Translations under genes and position numbers: made by a program
Part shown: positions 8,077 through 16,077 of the stretch, one piece after another
Layout: each line of letters opens with the position of its first letter
Position numbering within the stretch: the first letter of the stretch is position 1
Notes under the pieces: generated by a model
What the model was told of the DNA's origin: nothing
The model's input: the letters and a program-made list of their open reading frames with translations, nothing else
Databases searched by the model: none
Assembly: GCF_022414595.1 (NCBI RefSeq)
Contig: NZ_JADWYO010000057.1
Span: 1-38,213, forward strand
Length of the DNA stretch: 38,213 nucleotides
Direction: 5' to 3'
Origin: Streptomyces sp. MUM 203J
GTDB lineage: Bacteria > Actinomycetota > Actinomycetes > Streptomycetales > Streptomycetaceae

Positions 8077-9504
8077 ATGCCGTCAAAGCCGGCGATGCTG
8101 GACGCCGTCGTCGTAGGCGCGGGTCCCAACGGGCTGACCGCTGCCGCCGAACTGGCCCGCAGAGGCTTCTCGGTGGCCGTTTTCGAGGCCCTCGACACCG
8201 TAGGCGGCGGTGCCCGCACCGAGGAGCTGACGCTCCCCGGCTTCCGCCACGACCCGTGCTCGGCCGTGCATCCCCTCGGCATCGGTTCCCCGGCCTTCAA
8301 GGGCATGCCGCTGGGCAGGTACGGCCTGGAGTGGCTGCACGCGCCGCTGCCGATGGCGCACCCCTTCGACGACGGCACGGCGGCCGTGCTGTCCCGCTCC
8401 GTCGCGGAGACCGCCGCGTCGTTCGGGCCGCGCGACGCGGGCGCGTACCGTCGGCTCGTAGCCCCGTACGCGGGCAAGTGGGACACCCTGGCACGGGACT
8501 TCATGTCGCTGCCGCTGACCGCCCTGCCCCGGGACCCGGTCACTCTCGCCCGCTTCGGACTGACCGGACTGCCGCCCTCGACCTGGCTGATGCGCCGCTT
8601 CCGCGACGACTGGGCGCGCGCGCTGTTCGCCGGGCTCGTCGCCCATGTCATCGCCCCGCTCGGCGGGCTCGCCACCGGCGCGATCGGACTGGTCTTCGCG
8701 CTCGCCGCGCACGCCAACGGCTGGCCCCTCCCACGCGGCGGCTCGCAGTCGATCGCGGACGCGCTCGCCTCGTACGTAGGCGACCTCGGCGGAACCGTCC
8801 ACACCGGCGTCGAGGTCAGACGGCTCGACGAGCTGCCGCCCGCCCGCGCGTACGTCTTCGACACCTCCCCGACCGCCCTCGCCCGGATCGCCGGGCTCGG
8901 CGCCTACTACGACCGCTACCGCTACGGCGCCTCCGCCTTCAAGATCGACTATGCGATGGACGGCCCGGTCCCCTGGACCGCCGAGGAGCCGCGCCGTGCG
9001 GGCACCGTGCAGGTCGGCCCGTCCAGCCGTGAGATCGGCACCGCCCTGCGCGAGGCGTCCGGCGGTACGGCTCCGGACACCCCGTTCCTGATCACGGCCC
9101 AGCCGAGCCTGGTGGACCCGTCCCGCGCGCCCGAGGGGAAGCACGTCTTCTGGGCGTACGGCCACGTGCCGAACGGCTGGGACGGCGATCTGACGGAGGC
9201 CGTCGAGCGCCAGATCGAGCGGTTCGCGCCCGGCTTCCGCGACCTCGTGCTGGCCCGCGCCACCGCCGGGCCGCCGGAGCTCGCCGCGCGCAACGCCAAC
9301 TACGTGGGCGGTGACATCGCCTGCGGCGCCGCGCGCGGGCTCCAGCTGCTGCTGCGGCCCCGGCTGTCGCTGCGCCCCTACAGCACCCCGCACCCGGCGG
9401 TGTTCCTCTGCTCCTCCGCCACGCCGCCCGGCCCCGGCGTCCACGGAATGTCCGGTCACAACGCGGCGAAGGCGGTGTGGCGGCACCTGCGCGCGGTGCT
9501 CTGA
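8077..9504 (+). CDS. FAD-dependent oxidoreductase, phytoene-desaturase-like
   Basis: A 475-residue NAD(P)/FAD-dependent oxidoreductase of the phytoene desaturase/amine-oxidase superfamily (COG1233-type). The N-terminal dinucleotide motif VVGAGPNGLTAAAELARRG is followed by an acidic residue at the end of the second strand (VFEA) and VGGGARTEE. The FAD-closing segment GPGVHGMSGHNAAKAVWR is at the C-terminus, as in the family. There is no phytoene synthase or other crt gene nearby, so carotenoid synthesis is not supported and the substrate is unknown. The start is clear: AAGGAGG (8063-8069) lies seven bases before ATG 8077. It appears monocistronic. Confidence 0.88.
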   Translation: MPSKPAMLDAVVVGAGPNGLTAAAELARRGFSVAVFEALDTVGGGARTEELTLPGFRHDPCSAVHPLGIGSPAFKGMPLGRYGLEWLHAPLPMAHPFDDGTAAVLSRSVAETAASFGPRDAGAYRRLVAPYAGKWDTLARDFMSLPLTALPRDPVTLARFGLTGLPPSTWLMRRFRDDWARALFAGLVAHVIAPLGGLATGAIGLVFALAAHANGWPLPRGGSQSIADALASYVGDLGGTVHTGVEVRRLDELPPARAYVFDTSPTALARIAGLGAYYDRYRYGASAFKIDYAMDGPVPWTAEEPRRAGTVQVGPSSREIGTALREASGGTAPDTPFLITAQPSLVDPSRAPEGKHVFWAYGHVPNGWDGDLTEAVERQIERFAPGFRDLVLARATAGPPELAARNANYVGGDIACGAARGLQLLLRPRLSLRPYSTPHPAVFLCSSATPPGPGVHGMSGHNAAKAVWRHLRAVL

Positions 9505-9566
9505 CACCTCCCGTACGGCTCCGAAGTCCCGCGACACCGCCCGTCCGGGCTGTCAGGATGAAGTCC

Positions 9567-10088
9567 ATGAGCCAGCCGACCCCGACCCTCACCCTGGTCC
9601 AGGGCGACATCACGCGGCAGCACGTCGACGCGGTCGTGAACGCCGCCAACTCCTCACTCCTCGGCGGCGGGGGCGTCGACGGTGCCATCCACCGCGCGGG
9701 CGGCCCCGAGATCCTGGCCGAGTGCCGCGCCCTGCGCGCCTCCCGGTACGGCCGCGGCCTGCCCGCCGGCCGGGCCGTCGCGACCACGGCAGGCCGCCTC
9801 CCCGCCCGCTGGGTCATCCACACCGTGGGACCGGTGTACGCCGAGGACGAGGACCGCTCGGCCCTGCTGGCCTCCTGCTACCGCGAGTCCCTGCGCGTCG
9901 CGGACGAACTGGGCGCCCGCACGGTCGCGTTCCCGGCCGTCTCCACCGGCGTGTACGGCTGGCCGATGGAGGACGGGGCCCGCATCGCCGTGGAGACCGT
10001 CCGCACGGTGCGTACCCGGGTGGAGGAGGTCCGTTTCGTCCTCTTCGACGCACCGGCCTATGCGGCCTTCGAGGCCGCCGTGCGCTAG
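9567..10088 (+). CDS. Macro-domain protein, O-acetyl-ADP-ribose deacetylase type
   Basis: A 173-residue single macro domain of the YmdB/MacroD2 type, close to the usual length. It carries the ADP-ribose-binding NAANSSLLGGGGVDGAIH and the diphosphate loop AFPAVSTGVYGWP. The family removes acetyl from O-acetyl-ADP-ribose made by sirtuins, and can hydrolyse mono-ADP-ribose from proteins. A sirtuin is encoded 6.5 kb away (16614-17339), which could supply the substrate, though the genes are not an operon. ATG 9567 is favoured because CAGGAT (9554-9559) ends seven bases before it (leaderless pattern). ATG 9558 is also in frame. The stop overlaps the stop of the convergent lutC by the four bases CTAG. 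Confidence 0.9.
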   Translation: MSQPTPTLTLVQGDITRQHVDAVVNAANSSLLGGGGVDGAIHRAGGPEILAECRALRASRYGRGLPAGRAVATTAGRLPARWVIHTVGPVYAEDEDRSALLASCYRESLRVADELGARTVAFPAVSTGVYGWPMEDGARIAVETVRTVRTRVEEVRFVLFDAPAYAAFEAAVR

Positions 10089-10741
10089 GCCCCGCTCAGC
10101 AGGACCACTTCCAGGGTGCGGGGGCCGTGGACGCCCTCCACGCGGTCCAGTTCGATGTCACTGGTCGCGGACGGGCCCGAGATCCAGGTCAGCGGGCGGT
10201 GCGGGTCGAGGCGTTCCAGAGCCTCCGGCACCGAGGCGACGACCTGGTCGGGGACCCGTACCACGCAGATGTGGTGGTCCGGGACCAGGGTGATGCGGCG
10301 GCGGCCCTGGCCGGGGCCGCCGTCCAGGACGAGGGTGCCGGTCTCCGCGATCGCCACCGCGCAGCCGGTGACGACGCTGTCCACCACGTCCAGCTCCCGG
10401 GGGGTGCTCTCGGCGCGGTCCGGCACGGCGGTGGCCTCCGCTGCCCGGAGCCACCCCGGCGGCAGCCCCGGCGGCACCAGCACCGAGGCCGCCCCGCGCT
10501 CGCCGAGCAGCCGCGCCAGCAGGCCCGGCAGAGCGTCCCCGGTCGTGCGGTGCACGAGCGCCCGGTAGTCCGCCAGGTTCGACGCCAGCAGGTCCGCGGT
10601 CTCCGCGGGTGTCCGCTCCCCGTGGACCCGCAGGTACGCCCGCCTGACCGGGCCGTCCCCGTGGCGCGGCACGTCCGCGAGCGCCCGACGGATACGGGCC
10701 AGGACCCGCTCCCGGCTTCCGTACACGCCCTCCCCGCTCAT
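10085..10741 (-). CDS. lutC: Lactate utilization protein C (LUD domain)
   Basis: A 218-residue LUD-domain protein, the LutC/YkgG member of the LutABC L-lactate oxidase complex. The conserved region SDIELDRVEGVHGPRTLEVVLL at the C-terminus and AIAETGTLVLDGG are typical of LutC; part of the same AETGTLV motif also occurs in LutB. LutC carries no iron-sulfur cysteines and is thought to be a structural or substrate-handling subunit. The start ATG overlaps the lutB stop as ATGA (10738-10741), indicating translational coupling as last gene of tetR-lutA-lutB-lutC. A purine-rich GAGGGGAG lies upstream within lutB. Confidence 0.9.
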   Translation of the reverse strand: MSGEGVYGSRERVLARIRRALADVPRHGDGPVRRAYLRVHGERTPAETADLLASNLADYRALVHRTTGDALPGLLARLLGERGAASVLVPPGLPPGWLRAAEATAVPDRAESTPRELDVVDSVVTGCAVAIAETGTLVLDGGPGQGRRRITLVPDHHICVVRVPDQVVASVPEALERLDPHRPLTWISGPSATSDIELDRVEGVHGPRTLEVVLLSGA

Positions 10742-12234
10742 CGTGAACCGTCTCCCCTCGTGCGCTGCCACCAGTCGCGGAACGACTCCGCCGGCACCTC
10801 CGGCAGCGCCCGCGTCTCCGTCCACGCCCGGCCCGCGCGGCCCGGCAGCCGCTCCGGGTGGAGCCGCCGCGTCCGTGACGCCAGCCGCTGACCGGCCCGC
10901 AGCACCCCCGGCCGGTCCAGCGCCCAGCGGGCCGCCCGCATCGCCGCGCGCTCCGCCGCGTGCCCCTTCGCGGGGCGCAGGGTGACCCGCACCCCGTTCT
11001 GTGTCACCTCGCCGCCCTCCGCCACCCGCTCCCGGAGCCGCACCAGCACCTCGGGGATGTCGATCGCGACCGGGCACACCTCGTAGCAGGCCCCGCAGAG
11101 GGACGAGGCGTACGGCAGTGAGGCGTCCACCTCGCTTCCCGTGCCGCGCAGTTGCGGCGTGAGGATCGCGCCGATCGGGCCCGGGTAGACAGAGCCGTAC
11201 GCATGGCCCCCGGCCCGCTCGTACACGGGGCAGACGTTCAGACAGGCCGAGCAGCGGATGCAGCGCAGCGCCTGCCGCCCCACCTCGTCGGCCAGCGTGT
11301 CGGTGCGGCCGTTGTCCAGGAGGACGAGGTGGAAGGCCCGGGGGCCGTCGCCGTCCGTCGTGCCGGTCCACATGCTCGTGTACGGGTTCATCCGCTCGGC
11401 CGTCGAGGAGCGGGGGAGCAGTTGCAGGAACACCTCCAGGTCCCGCCAGGTCGGTACGACCTTCTCGATGCCGACCACCGAGATCAGCGTCTCCGGCAGC
11501 GTCAGGCACATCCGCCCGTTGCCCTCGGACTCGACCACCACGAGCGTTCCGGTCTCCGCGACCATGAAGTTGGCCCCCGAGACGCCGACCCGGGCGCGCA
11601 GGAACTTCTCCCGCAGGTGCAGCCGTGCCGCCTCCGCGAGTCCGGCGGGCGTGTCGGTGAGGCCGTCGGGCGCCGGGCGCCCCCAACGGCCCATCTCCTT
11701 CCGGAAGATGTCCCGGATCTCGCCCCGGTTGCGGTGGATGGCCGGAACGAGGATGTGCGACGGCCGGTCGTGCCCGAGCTGCACGATCAGCTCCGCGAGG
11801 TCGGTCTCGTACGCGCGGATGCCCGCCGCCTCCAGGGCCTCGTTCAGCCCGGTCTCCTGTGTGGCCATCGACTTGACCTTCACGACCTCGGTCTCCCCGG
11901 TCGCCCGCACGAGGTCCGTCACGATCCGGTTGGCCTCCGCCGCGTCGGCGGCCCAGTGGACGACGCCGCCCGCGTCCGTGACCCTTTCCTCCAACTGCAT
12001 GAGGTAGTGGTCGAGGTGACGGAGTGTCCGGTCCTTGACCGCCTTCCCCGCCGCGCGCAGCTCATGCCAGTCGGCCAGCTCCGCGACGGCCTTGGCCCGC
12101 TTGTCACGGATGGTGTGCGTGGCGTGCCGCAGATTCCCGCGCAGGGTCGCGTCCCGCACGGCGGAGGCGGCGGCCCGGGGGAAGGCGGGCATGCCGAGGT
12201 CCGTACGGCCGCGGCCGTTCCCGCTCTCGCTCAT
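10738..12234 (-). CDS. lutB: Lactate utilization iron-sulfur protein B
   Basis: A 498-residue LutB/YkgF subunit. The N-terminal two-thirds is a LUD domain with the motif FMVAETGTLVVVESEGNGR. It is followed by ferredoxin-like cysteines Cys325, Cys328, Cys331 and Cys335 (CIRCSACLNVCPVY) and Cys380, Cys383 and Cys387 (LCGACYEVCP), consistent with two 4Fe-4S clusters. The C-terminal tail is the usual DUF3390-like helical region ending in FRDWWQRTRG. It transfers electrons during oxidation of L-lactate to pyruvate in the cytoplasm. ATGA overlaps join it to both lutA (12231-12234) and lutC. No lactate permease is encoded in the operon. Confidence 0.93.
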   Translation of the reverse strand: MSESGNGRGRTDLGMPAFPRAAASAVRDATLRGNLRHATHTIRDKRAKAVAELADWHELRAAGKAVKDRTLRHLDHYLMQLEERVTDAGGVVHWAADAAEANRIVTDLVRATGETEVVKVKSMATQETGLNEALEAAGIRAYETDLAELIVQLGHDRPSHILVPAIHRNRGEIRDIFRKEMGRWGRPAPDGLTDTPAGLAEAARLHLREKFLRARVGVSGANFMVAETGTLVVVESEGNGRMCLTLPETLISVVGIEKVVPTWRDLEVFLQLLPRSSTAERMNPYTSMWTGTTDGDGPRAFHLVLLDNGRTDTLADEVGRQALRCIRCSACLNVCPVYERAGGHAYGSVYPGPIGAILTPQLRGTGSEVDASLPYASSLCGACYEVCPVAIDIPEVLVRLRERVAEGGEVTQNGVRVTLRPAKGHAAERAAMRAARWALDRPGVLRAGQRLASRTRRLHPERLPGRAGRAWTETRALPEVPAESFRDWWQRTRGDGSR

Positions 12235-12986
12235 CCGAACGGTTCCTCCTTCGTCGATGCCAGGATCTCCGCCAGATGCACCGGCCGCACGGACGCCCCC
12301 TGCCGGGCGAGGGTGCCGCCGATGTGCATGAGGCAGGAACTGTCGACCGCGCAGACCGTTCCCGCGCCGGTGGCACGGATGGCACGCGTCTTGTCGGCGC
12401 CCATCGCCGCGGACACGGCCGGGTTCTTCACGGCGAAGGTCCCGCCGAACCCGCAGCACTCCTCGGCGTCCGCCAGCTCCCGCAGCTCCAGCCCCTCGAC
12501 CCGCGCGAGCAGACGCCGCGGCCGGTCCCCGAGGCCGAGCGCGCGCAGGCCGTGACAGGTCGGGTGGTAGGTGACGGTGTGCGGGAAGTACGCGCCGACG
12601 TCCGTCACGCCGAGCACGTCGACCAGGAACTCGGTCAGCTCGTACGTCTTGGGGGCGGCGCGCCCGGCGGCCTCGGCCAGGCCCGGGCCGCGCCCTTCCG
12701 CCGCCGCGCGTGCCCCGATGCGGGGGTAGGCGTCGCGCACCATCGCGGCACACGACCCGGAGGGGGTGACGACGTACTCGTACGGACCGAACGCCGCGTC
12801 GAAGCGCCGTACCAGCGGCTCGGTCTCGTGCCGGTACCCGGTGTTGTACTGCGGCTGGCCGCAGCAGCTCTGCTCCGGGGGGAAACCGACGGTCACCCCC
12901 AGGCGTTCGAGGAGCCGGACGACCGCCTGCCCCGTGCGGGGGTACAGGGTGTCGTTGACACAGGTGACGAAGAGGGCGACGCGCAC
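12231..12986 (-). CDS. lutA: Lactate utilization (Fe-S)-binding protein A
   Basis: A 251-residue LutA/YkgE protein with two CCG domains (DUF224), seen as SCCGQPQYNTGY near residue 40 and ECCGFGGTFAVKN near residue 185. Each is preceded by further conserved cysteines (VTCVND, PSGSCAAM, HPTCHGL). CCG domains bind an unusual iron-sulfur centre and are found in heterodisulfide reductases and GlpC-like proteins. The GTG start at 12986 matches the family N-terminus MRVALFVTCVNDTLYP. AAGGAGG is separated from it by only one base, unusually close, and the upstream tetR stop is eight bases before. Coupling to tetR translation probably matters. Confidence 0.9.
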   Translation of the reverse strand: MRVALFVTCVNDTLYPRTGQAVVRLLERLGVTVGFPPEQSCCGQPQYNTGYRHETEPLVRRFDAAFGPYEYVVTPSGSCAAMVRDAYPRIGARAAAEGRGPGLAEAAGRAAPKTYELTEFLVDVLGVTDVGAYFPHTVTYHPTCHGLRALGLGDRPRRLLARVEGLELRELADAEECCGFGGTFAVKNPAVSAAMGADKTRAIRATGAGTVCAVDSSCLMHIGGTLARQGASVRPVHLAEILASTKEEPFG

Positions 12987-12994
12987 GCCTCCTT

Positions 12995-13690
12995 CTACCC
13001 CGGCGCGGCCGCCAGCATGCGGTCGACCAGGTCGTGCCAGCCCGCCTCGACCCGCTCCAGCGGCATGCCGCGGCGGGTTACCAGATGGTCCACCAGGGTC
13101 ACGTCCAGGAAGTCCGCCAGGATGTGCGCGGCGATCTCCAGGTCGGCGTCCGAGCCGGCCTGGCGCAGCAGCGCGGCGAGGTGGCTGTGGCGGACGACGC
13201 GTGCGGGTGCGACCTCGCGGAGGGCGGGCTGCGGCTGGGCGGCCCGGTAGAGGTCCAGGTGGGCGCGTTCGTGCCGGACGGCGGCTGGGCCGAACGCGTG
13301 CAGCCGGTCACGGGCGGGCGCTCCCGGGCCGAGCGGCGGGGGGCCGGAGATGAAGGCGGACTGGAACCGCTGCTCCTGGTGGTCCAGCAGGGCCAGCAGG
13401 AGGCCGGCGCGGTCACCGAAGCGGCGGAAGACGGTGCCCTTGCCGACCTGGGCGGCGCAGGCCACGGCCTCCATGGTCAGGTTGGCCGCGCCGTGCTCGG
13501 CGGCCAGCCGTGCCGCGGCCTCCAGCAGCCGGGCGCGGTTGCGCGCGGCGTCGGCGCGGAGCGGGGGCGGGGCGCCGACGGGGGACAGGGACAGTTCGGT
13601 GCGGCCGGGCGGCGGGGCGGCCGGGGAGTCCGGGCGGCCGGGCGGCGGGGCGGTCGTGGCACGCGGATCGTCGGACGGGGGACTGGTCAT
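12995..13690 (-). CDS. TetR-family regulator of the lut operon
   Basis: A 231-residue TetR/AcrR-type repressor. After a low-complexity Pro/Ala/Gly-rich N-terminal arm of about 45 residues comes the DNA-binding domain (RNRARLLEAAARLAAEHGAANLTMEAVACAAQ, then VGKGTVFRRFGDRAGLL). The ligand-binding half diverges, as is usual. The long arm may be an annotation of an early start, since internal starts exist, but ATG 13690 is the first. It is the first gene of the lut operon and divergent from an FMN reductase. Two palindromes between them are likely its own operators, so it should control both directions. The ligand is unknown; lactate or an electrophile would be reasonable guesses. Confidence 0.88.
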   Translation of the reverse strand: MTSPPSDDPRATTAPPPGRPDSPAAPPPGRTELSLSPVGAPPPLRADAARNRARLLEAAARLAAEHGAANLTMEAVACAAQVGKGTVFRRFGDRAGLLLALLDHQEQRFQSAFISGPPPLGPGAPARDRLHAFGPAAVRHERAHLDLYRAAQPQPALREVAPARVVRHSHLAALLRQAGSDADLEIAAHILADFLDVTLVDHLVTRRGMPLERVEAGWHDLVDRMLAAAPG

Positions 13691-13721
13691 GGAAACCAGG
13701 CTAGGGGATCGGGAATGTAAA

Positions 13722-13751
13722 TGGACCTGGGTCCGGTTATGGTGTTACAAC
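13722..13751 (+). promoter_or_regulatory. Candidate promoter of the FMN reductase gene
   Basis: TGGACC (13722-13727) and TACAAC (13746-13751) are 18 bases apart. The -35 element lies inside the first palindrome and the -10 lies between the two palindromes. On the other strand TACATT (13719-13714) could be the -10 of the tetR-lut operon. Confidence 0.4.
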
Positions 13752-13775
13752 ATTCAACGGACCCCGGTCCGGTTA
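13723..13775. promoter_or_regulatory. Two tandem TetR-type operators
   Basis: GGACCTGGGTCC (13723-13734) and GGACCCCGGTCC (13759-13770) are both perfect outside a 2-bp centre, and each is followed by GGTTA. They are therefore direct copies as well as palindromes, with centres 36 bp apart. They lie in the 136-bp space between the divergent tetR-lutABC and FMN reductase genes and overlap the predicted promoters. Dual repression by the neighbouring TetR protein is the simplest reading. Confidence 0.65.
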
Positions 13776-13826
13776 GCCGGGCGGTCCCCGTTGAACCCCG
13801 CTGTCCCTCTTCCCTCAGGAGTGAAC

Positions 13827-14390
13827 ATGTCCGCTCGTATCCTCACCCTCGTCGGCAGCCTCCGCGCCGGTTCGACCAACCGCGGGCTGGCCGAGGCCGC
13901 ACGCACCATCGCCCCCGAGGGCGTCGCCGTCGAGCTGTACGAGGGCCTCGGTGACGTGCCGTTCTACAACGAGGACATCGACACCGAGGCGACCCTGCCC
14001 GAGGCCGCCGCCCGGCTGCGGGCAGCCGTGGCCGGAGCGGACGCGCTGCTGCTGGTCGTCCCCGAGTACAACGGCACGATGCCGGCCGTCCTGAAGAACG
14101 CGATCGACTGGCTGTCCCGCCCCTACGGCGCGGGCGCGATCACGAAGAAGCCGGTCGCGGTGATCGGCGCCGCCTTCGGCCAGTACGGGGGCGAGTGGGC
14201 GCAGGCCGAGGCCCGCAAGGCCGCGGGAGTCGCGGGCGGCTCCGTCGTCGAGGACGTGAAGCTCGCCATCCCCGGCTCGCTGACCCGCTTCGCGGAGACG
14301 CACCCGTCGGAGGACGCCGAGGTGCTCACGGGCCTGTCCGCGGTGCTGGCCTCCCTGACGGCGGCGGTGACGGCGACGGCCACCGCCTGA
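13827..14390 (+). CDS. NAD(P)H-dependent FMN reductase (flavodoxin-like)
   Basis: A 187-residue flavodoxin-fold reductase of the NADPH-dependent FMN reductase family. The phosphate-binding loop GSLRAGSTNRGLAEA is at the N-terminus and the flavin-contact motif PEYNGTMPAVLKNAIDWL in the middle; ITKKPVAVIGAA follows. Members reduce FMN, quinones, azo dyes or chromate and often respond to electrophile or oxidative stress. AGGAG (13817-13821) lies five bases before ATG 13827. It is divergent from the TetR gene and shares its operators, so expression is probably derepressed together with lutABC. The physiological substrate is not readable. Confidence 0.9.
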   Translation: MSARILTLVGSLRAGSTNRGLAEAARTIAPEGVAVELYEGLGDVPFYNEDIDTEATLPEAAARLRAAVAGADALLLVVPEYNGTMPAVLKNAIDWLSRPYGAGAITKKPVAVIGAAFGQYGGEWAQAEARKAAGVAGGSVVEDVKLAIPGSLTRFAETHPSEDAEVLTGLSAVLASLTAAVTATATA

Positions 14391-14430
14391 GGACCGCGTA
14401 CGGCGCCCGCGCCGCACGCGGCGCGCGCCG

Positions 14431-14476
14431 CCCCGCCCCCGTACCCGACGGCCGACCGCCGCGGACGGGGGCGGGG
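14431..14476. terminator. Strong GC-rich hairpin after the FMN reductase
   Basis: CCCCGCCCCCGT (14431-14442) pairs perfectly with ACGGGGGCGGGG (14465-14476), giving a 12-bp stem with a 22-base loop. It has no T-run, as is common for Streptomyces terminators. Confidence 0.55.
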
Positions 14477-14589
14477 GCGTAACCGCGGCCCGCTGGCAGA
14501 GCGCGGCGGCACGCGGATGCGCAGGCAGCCGGAGGCTCATGTCGGAAATCCGCCAGCGCCGACCGCCCGGCCCGGTGGATGCTGGAGGC

Positions 14590-16068
14590 ATGCACACCGA
14601 CACCGAGCGCTGCGTACGGGCCGTCCAGTCCAAGGACGCCCGGTTCGACGGGTGGTTCTTCACCGCCGTCCTCACCACCCGCATCTACTGCCGCCCCAGC
14701 TGCCCGGTGGTGCCGCCCAAGCCGCGGAACATGGTGTTCTACCCCAGCGCCGCCGCCTGCCAGCAGGCCGGGTTCCGGGCCTGCAAGCGGTGCCGGCCCG
14801 ACACCAGCCCGGGGTCGCCCGAGTGGAACGCCCGCGCCGACGCCGTCGCCCGCGCCATGCGGCTCATCCGGGACGGCGTCGTCGACCGCGAGGGCGTGCC
14901 CGGGCTCGCCGCCCGGCTCGGCTACTCCACCCGCCAGATAGAGCGCCAGCTGAGCGCCGAACTGGGGGCCGGGCCGCTCGCCCTGGCCCGGGCCCAGCGC
15001 GCCCAGACGGCCCGGGTGCTGATCGAGACGACCACGCTGCCGTTCGCGGAGGTGGCGTTCGCCGCCGGATTCTCGTCCGTACGGACCTTCAACGAGACCG
15101 TCCGCGAGGTCTTCGCCGTGGCGCCGGGCGATCTGCGCGCACGGGCGGCCCGCCGGGCCGGCCCCGCGCACCCGGCCTCACCCGGGATCATCGGGCTGCG
15201 GCTCCCGTACCGGACACCCCTCAACCCCTCCAACCTCTTCGGCCACCTCGCCGCCACCGCCGTCCCCGGCGTGGAGGAGTGGCGGGAGGGGGCCTACCGC
15301 CGCACCCTCCGCCTCCCGTACGGGCACGGAACCGTCGCACTGAGCCCCGCCCCCGACCACATCGTCTGCCGCCTCGCGCTCACCGACCACCGCGACCTCA
15401 CCCACGCCATCAGCCGCTGCCGCTGGCTCCTCGACCTGGACGCCGACCCCGTCGCCGTCGACGCCCAGCTGCGCGCCGACCCGCTGCTCGCCCCGCTCGT
15501 CGACGCGGCGCCCGGCCGCCGGGTGCCCCGCACGGTCGACGCGGCCGAGTTCGCGGTGCGGGCCGTGCTGGGCCAGCAGGTGTCCACGGCCGCCGCCCGC
15601 ACCCACGCCGCCCGCCTCGTCACCGCGCACGGCACCCCCGTGGACGACCCCGACGGCGGGCTCACCCACCTGTTCCCCGCGCCCGAGGCGCTGGCCGGGC
15701 TGGACCCCGAGGGCCTCGCACTGCCCCGCGCCCGCCGTGCCACCCTCACGACCCTGGTGGCCGCCCTCGCGGACGGCGGCCTCACGCTCGGCCCGGACAG
15801 CGACTGGGAGGAGGCCCGCGCCCGGCTCCTCACCCTGCCCGGCTTCGGCCCCTGGACCGTCGAGGCCATCGCGATGCGCGGTCTCGGCGACCCCGACGCG
15901 TTCCTCCCCACCGACCTGGGTGTGCGCCGCGCCGCCGAGCGCCTCGGGCTGCCCTCCACGCCTGCCGCACTCACCGCGAAAGCCACCGCGTGGCGGCCGT
16001 GGCGCGCCTACGCTGTCCAGTACCTCTGGGCCACCGACAGTCACCCGGTCAACCATCTCCCCGCCTGA
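14590..16068 (+). CDS. alkA: Ada-AlkA fusion: 3-methyladenine DNA glycosylase II with Ada sensor
   Basis: A 492-residue three-part protein. Residues 1-75 form the Ada zinc domain with Cys34, Cys38, Cys65 and Cys68. The spacing is identical to E. coli Ada (38, 42, 69, 72), and Cys34 is the methyl-phosphotriester acceptor. Residues about 90-190 are an AraC-type helix-turn-helix. Residues about 200-490 are AlkA, with the HhH-GPD region LTLPGFGPWTVEAIA and catalytic Asp442 in FLPTDLGV. It should excise 3-methyladenine and related bases and activate genes once methylated. ATG 14590 matches the family start; ATG 14539, with GGAGG at 14531-14535, is an alternative. The ogt gene follows after nine bases. 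Confidence 0.92.
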   Translation: MHTDTERCVRAVQSKDARFDGWFFTAVLTTRIYCRPSCPVVPPKPRNMVFYPSAAACQQAGFRACKRCRPDTSPGSPEWNARADAVARAMRLIRDGVVDREGVPGLAARLGYSTRQIERQLSAELGAGPLALARAQRAQTARVLIETTTLPFAEVAFAAGFSSVRTFNETVREVFAVAPGDLRARAARRAGPAHPASPGIIGLRLPYRTPLNPSNLFGHLAATAVPGVEEWREGAYRRTLRLPYGHGTVALSPAPDHIVCRLALTDHRDLTHAISRCRWLLDLDADPVAVDAQLRADPLLAPLVDAAPGRRVPRTVDAAEFAVRAVLGQQVSTAAARTHAARLVTAHGTPVDDPDGGLTHLFPAPEALAGLDPEGLALPRARRATLTTLVAALADGGLTLGPDSDWEEARARLLTLPGFGPWTVEAIAMRGLGDPDAFLPTDLGVRRAAERLGLPSTPAALTAKATAWRPWRAYAVQYLWATDSHPVNHLPA

Positions 16069-16077
16069 GGAAGCACC

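Noticed and set aside
7805..9032. Overlapping plus-strand frames before and within the FAD oxidoreductase gene
   Set aside because: They are Arg-rich shadow frames without ribosome sites; the oxidoreductase has a clear start and motifs.
8077..9504. Carotenoid biosynthesis gene crtI
   Set aside because: The fold is shared, but no phytoene synthase or other crt gene is present and the group includes many unrelated oxidoreductases.
14391..14589. Ada-box for methylation-induced activation upstream of the Ada-AlkA gene
   Set aside because: No AAT/GCAA-type box resembling known Ada sites was found.
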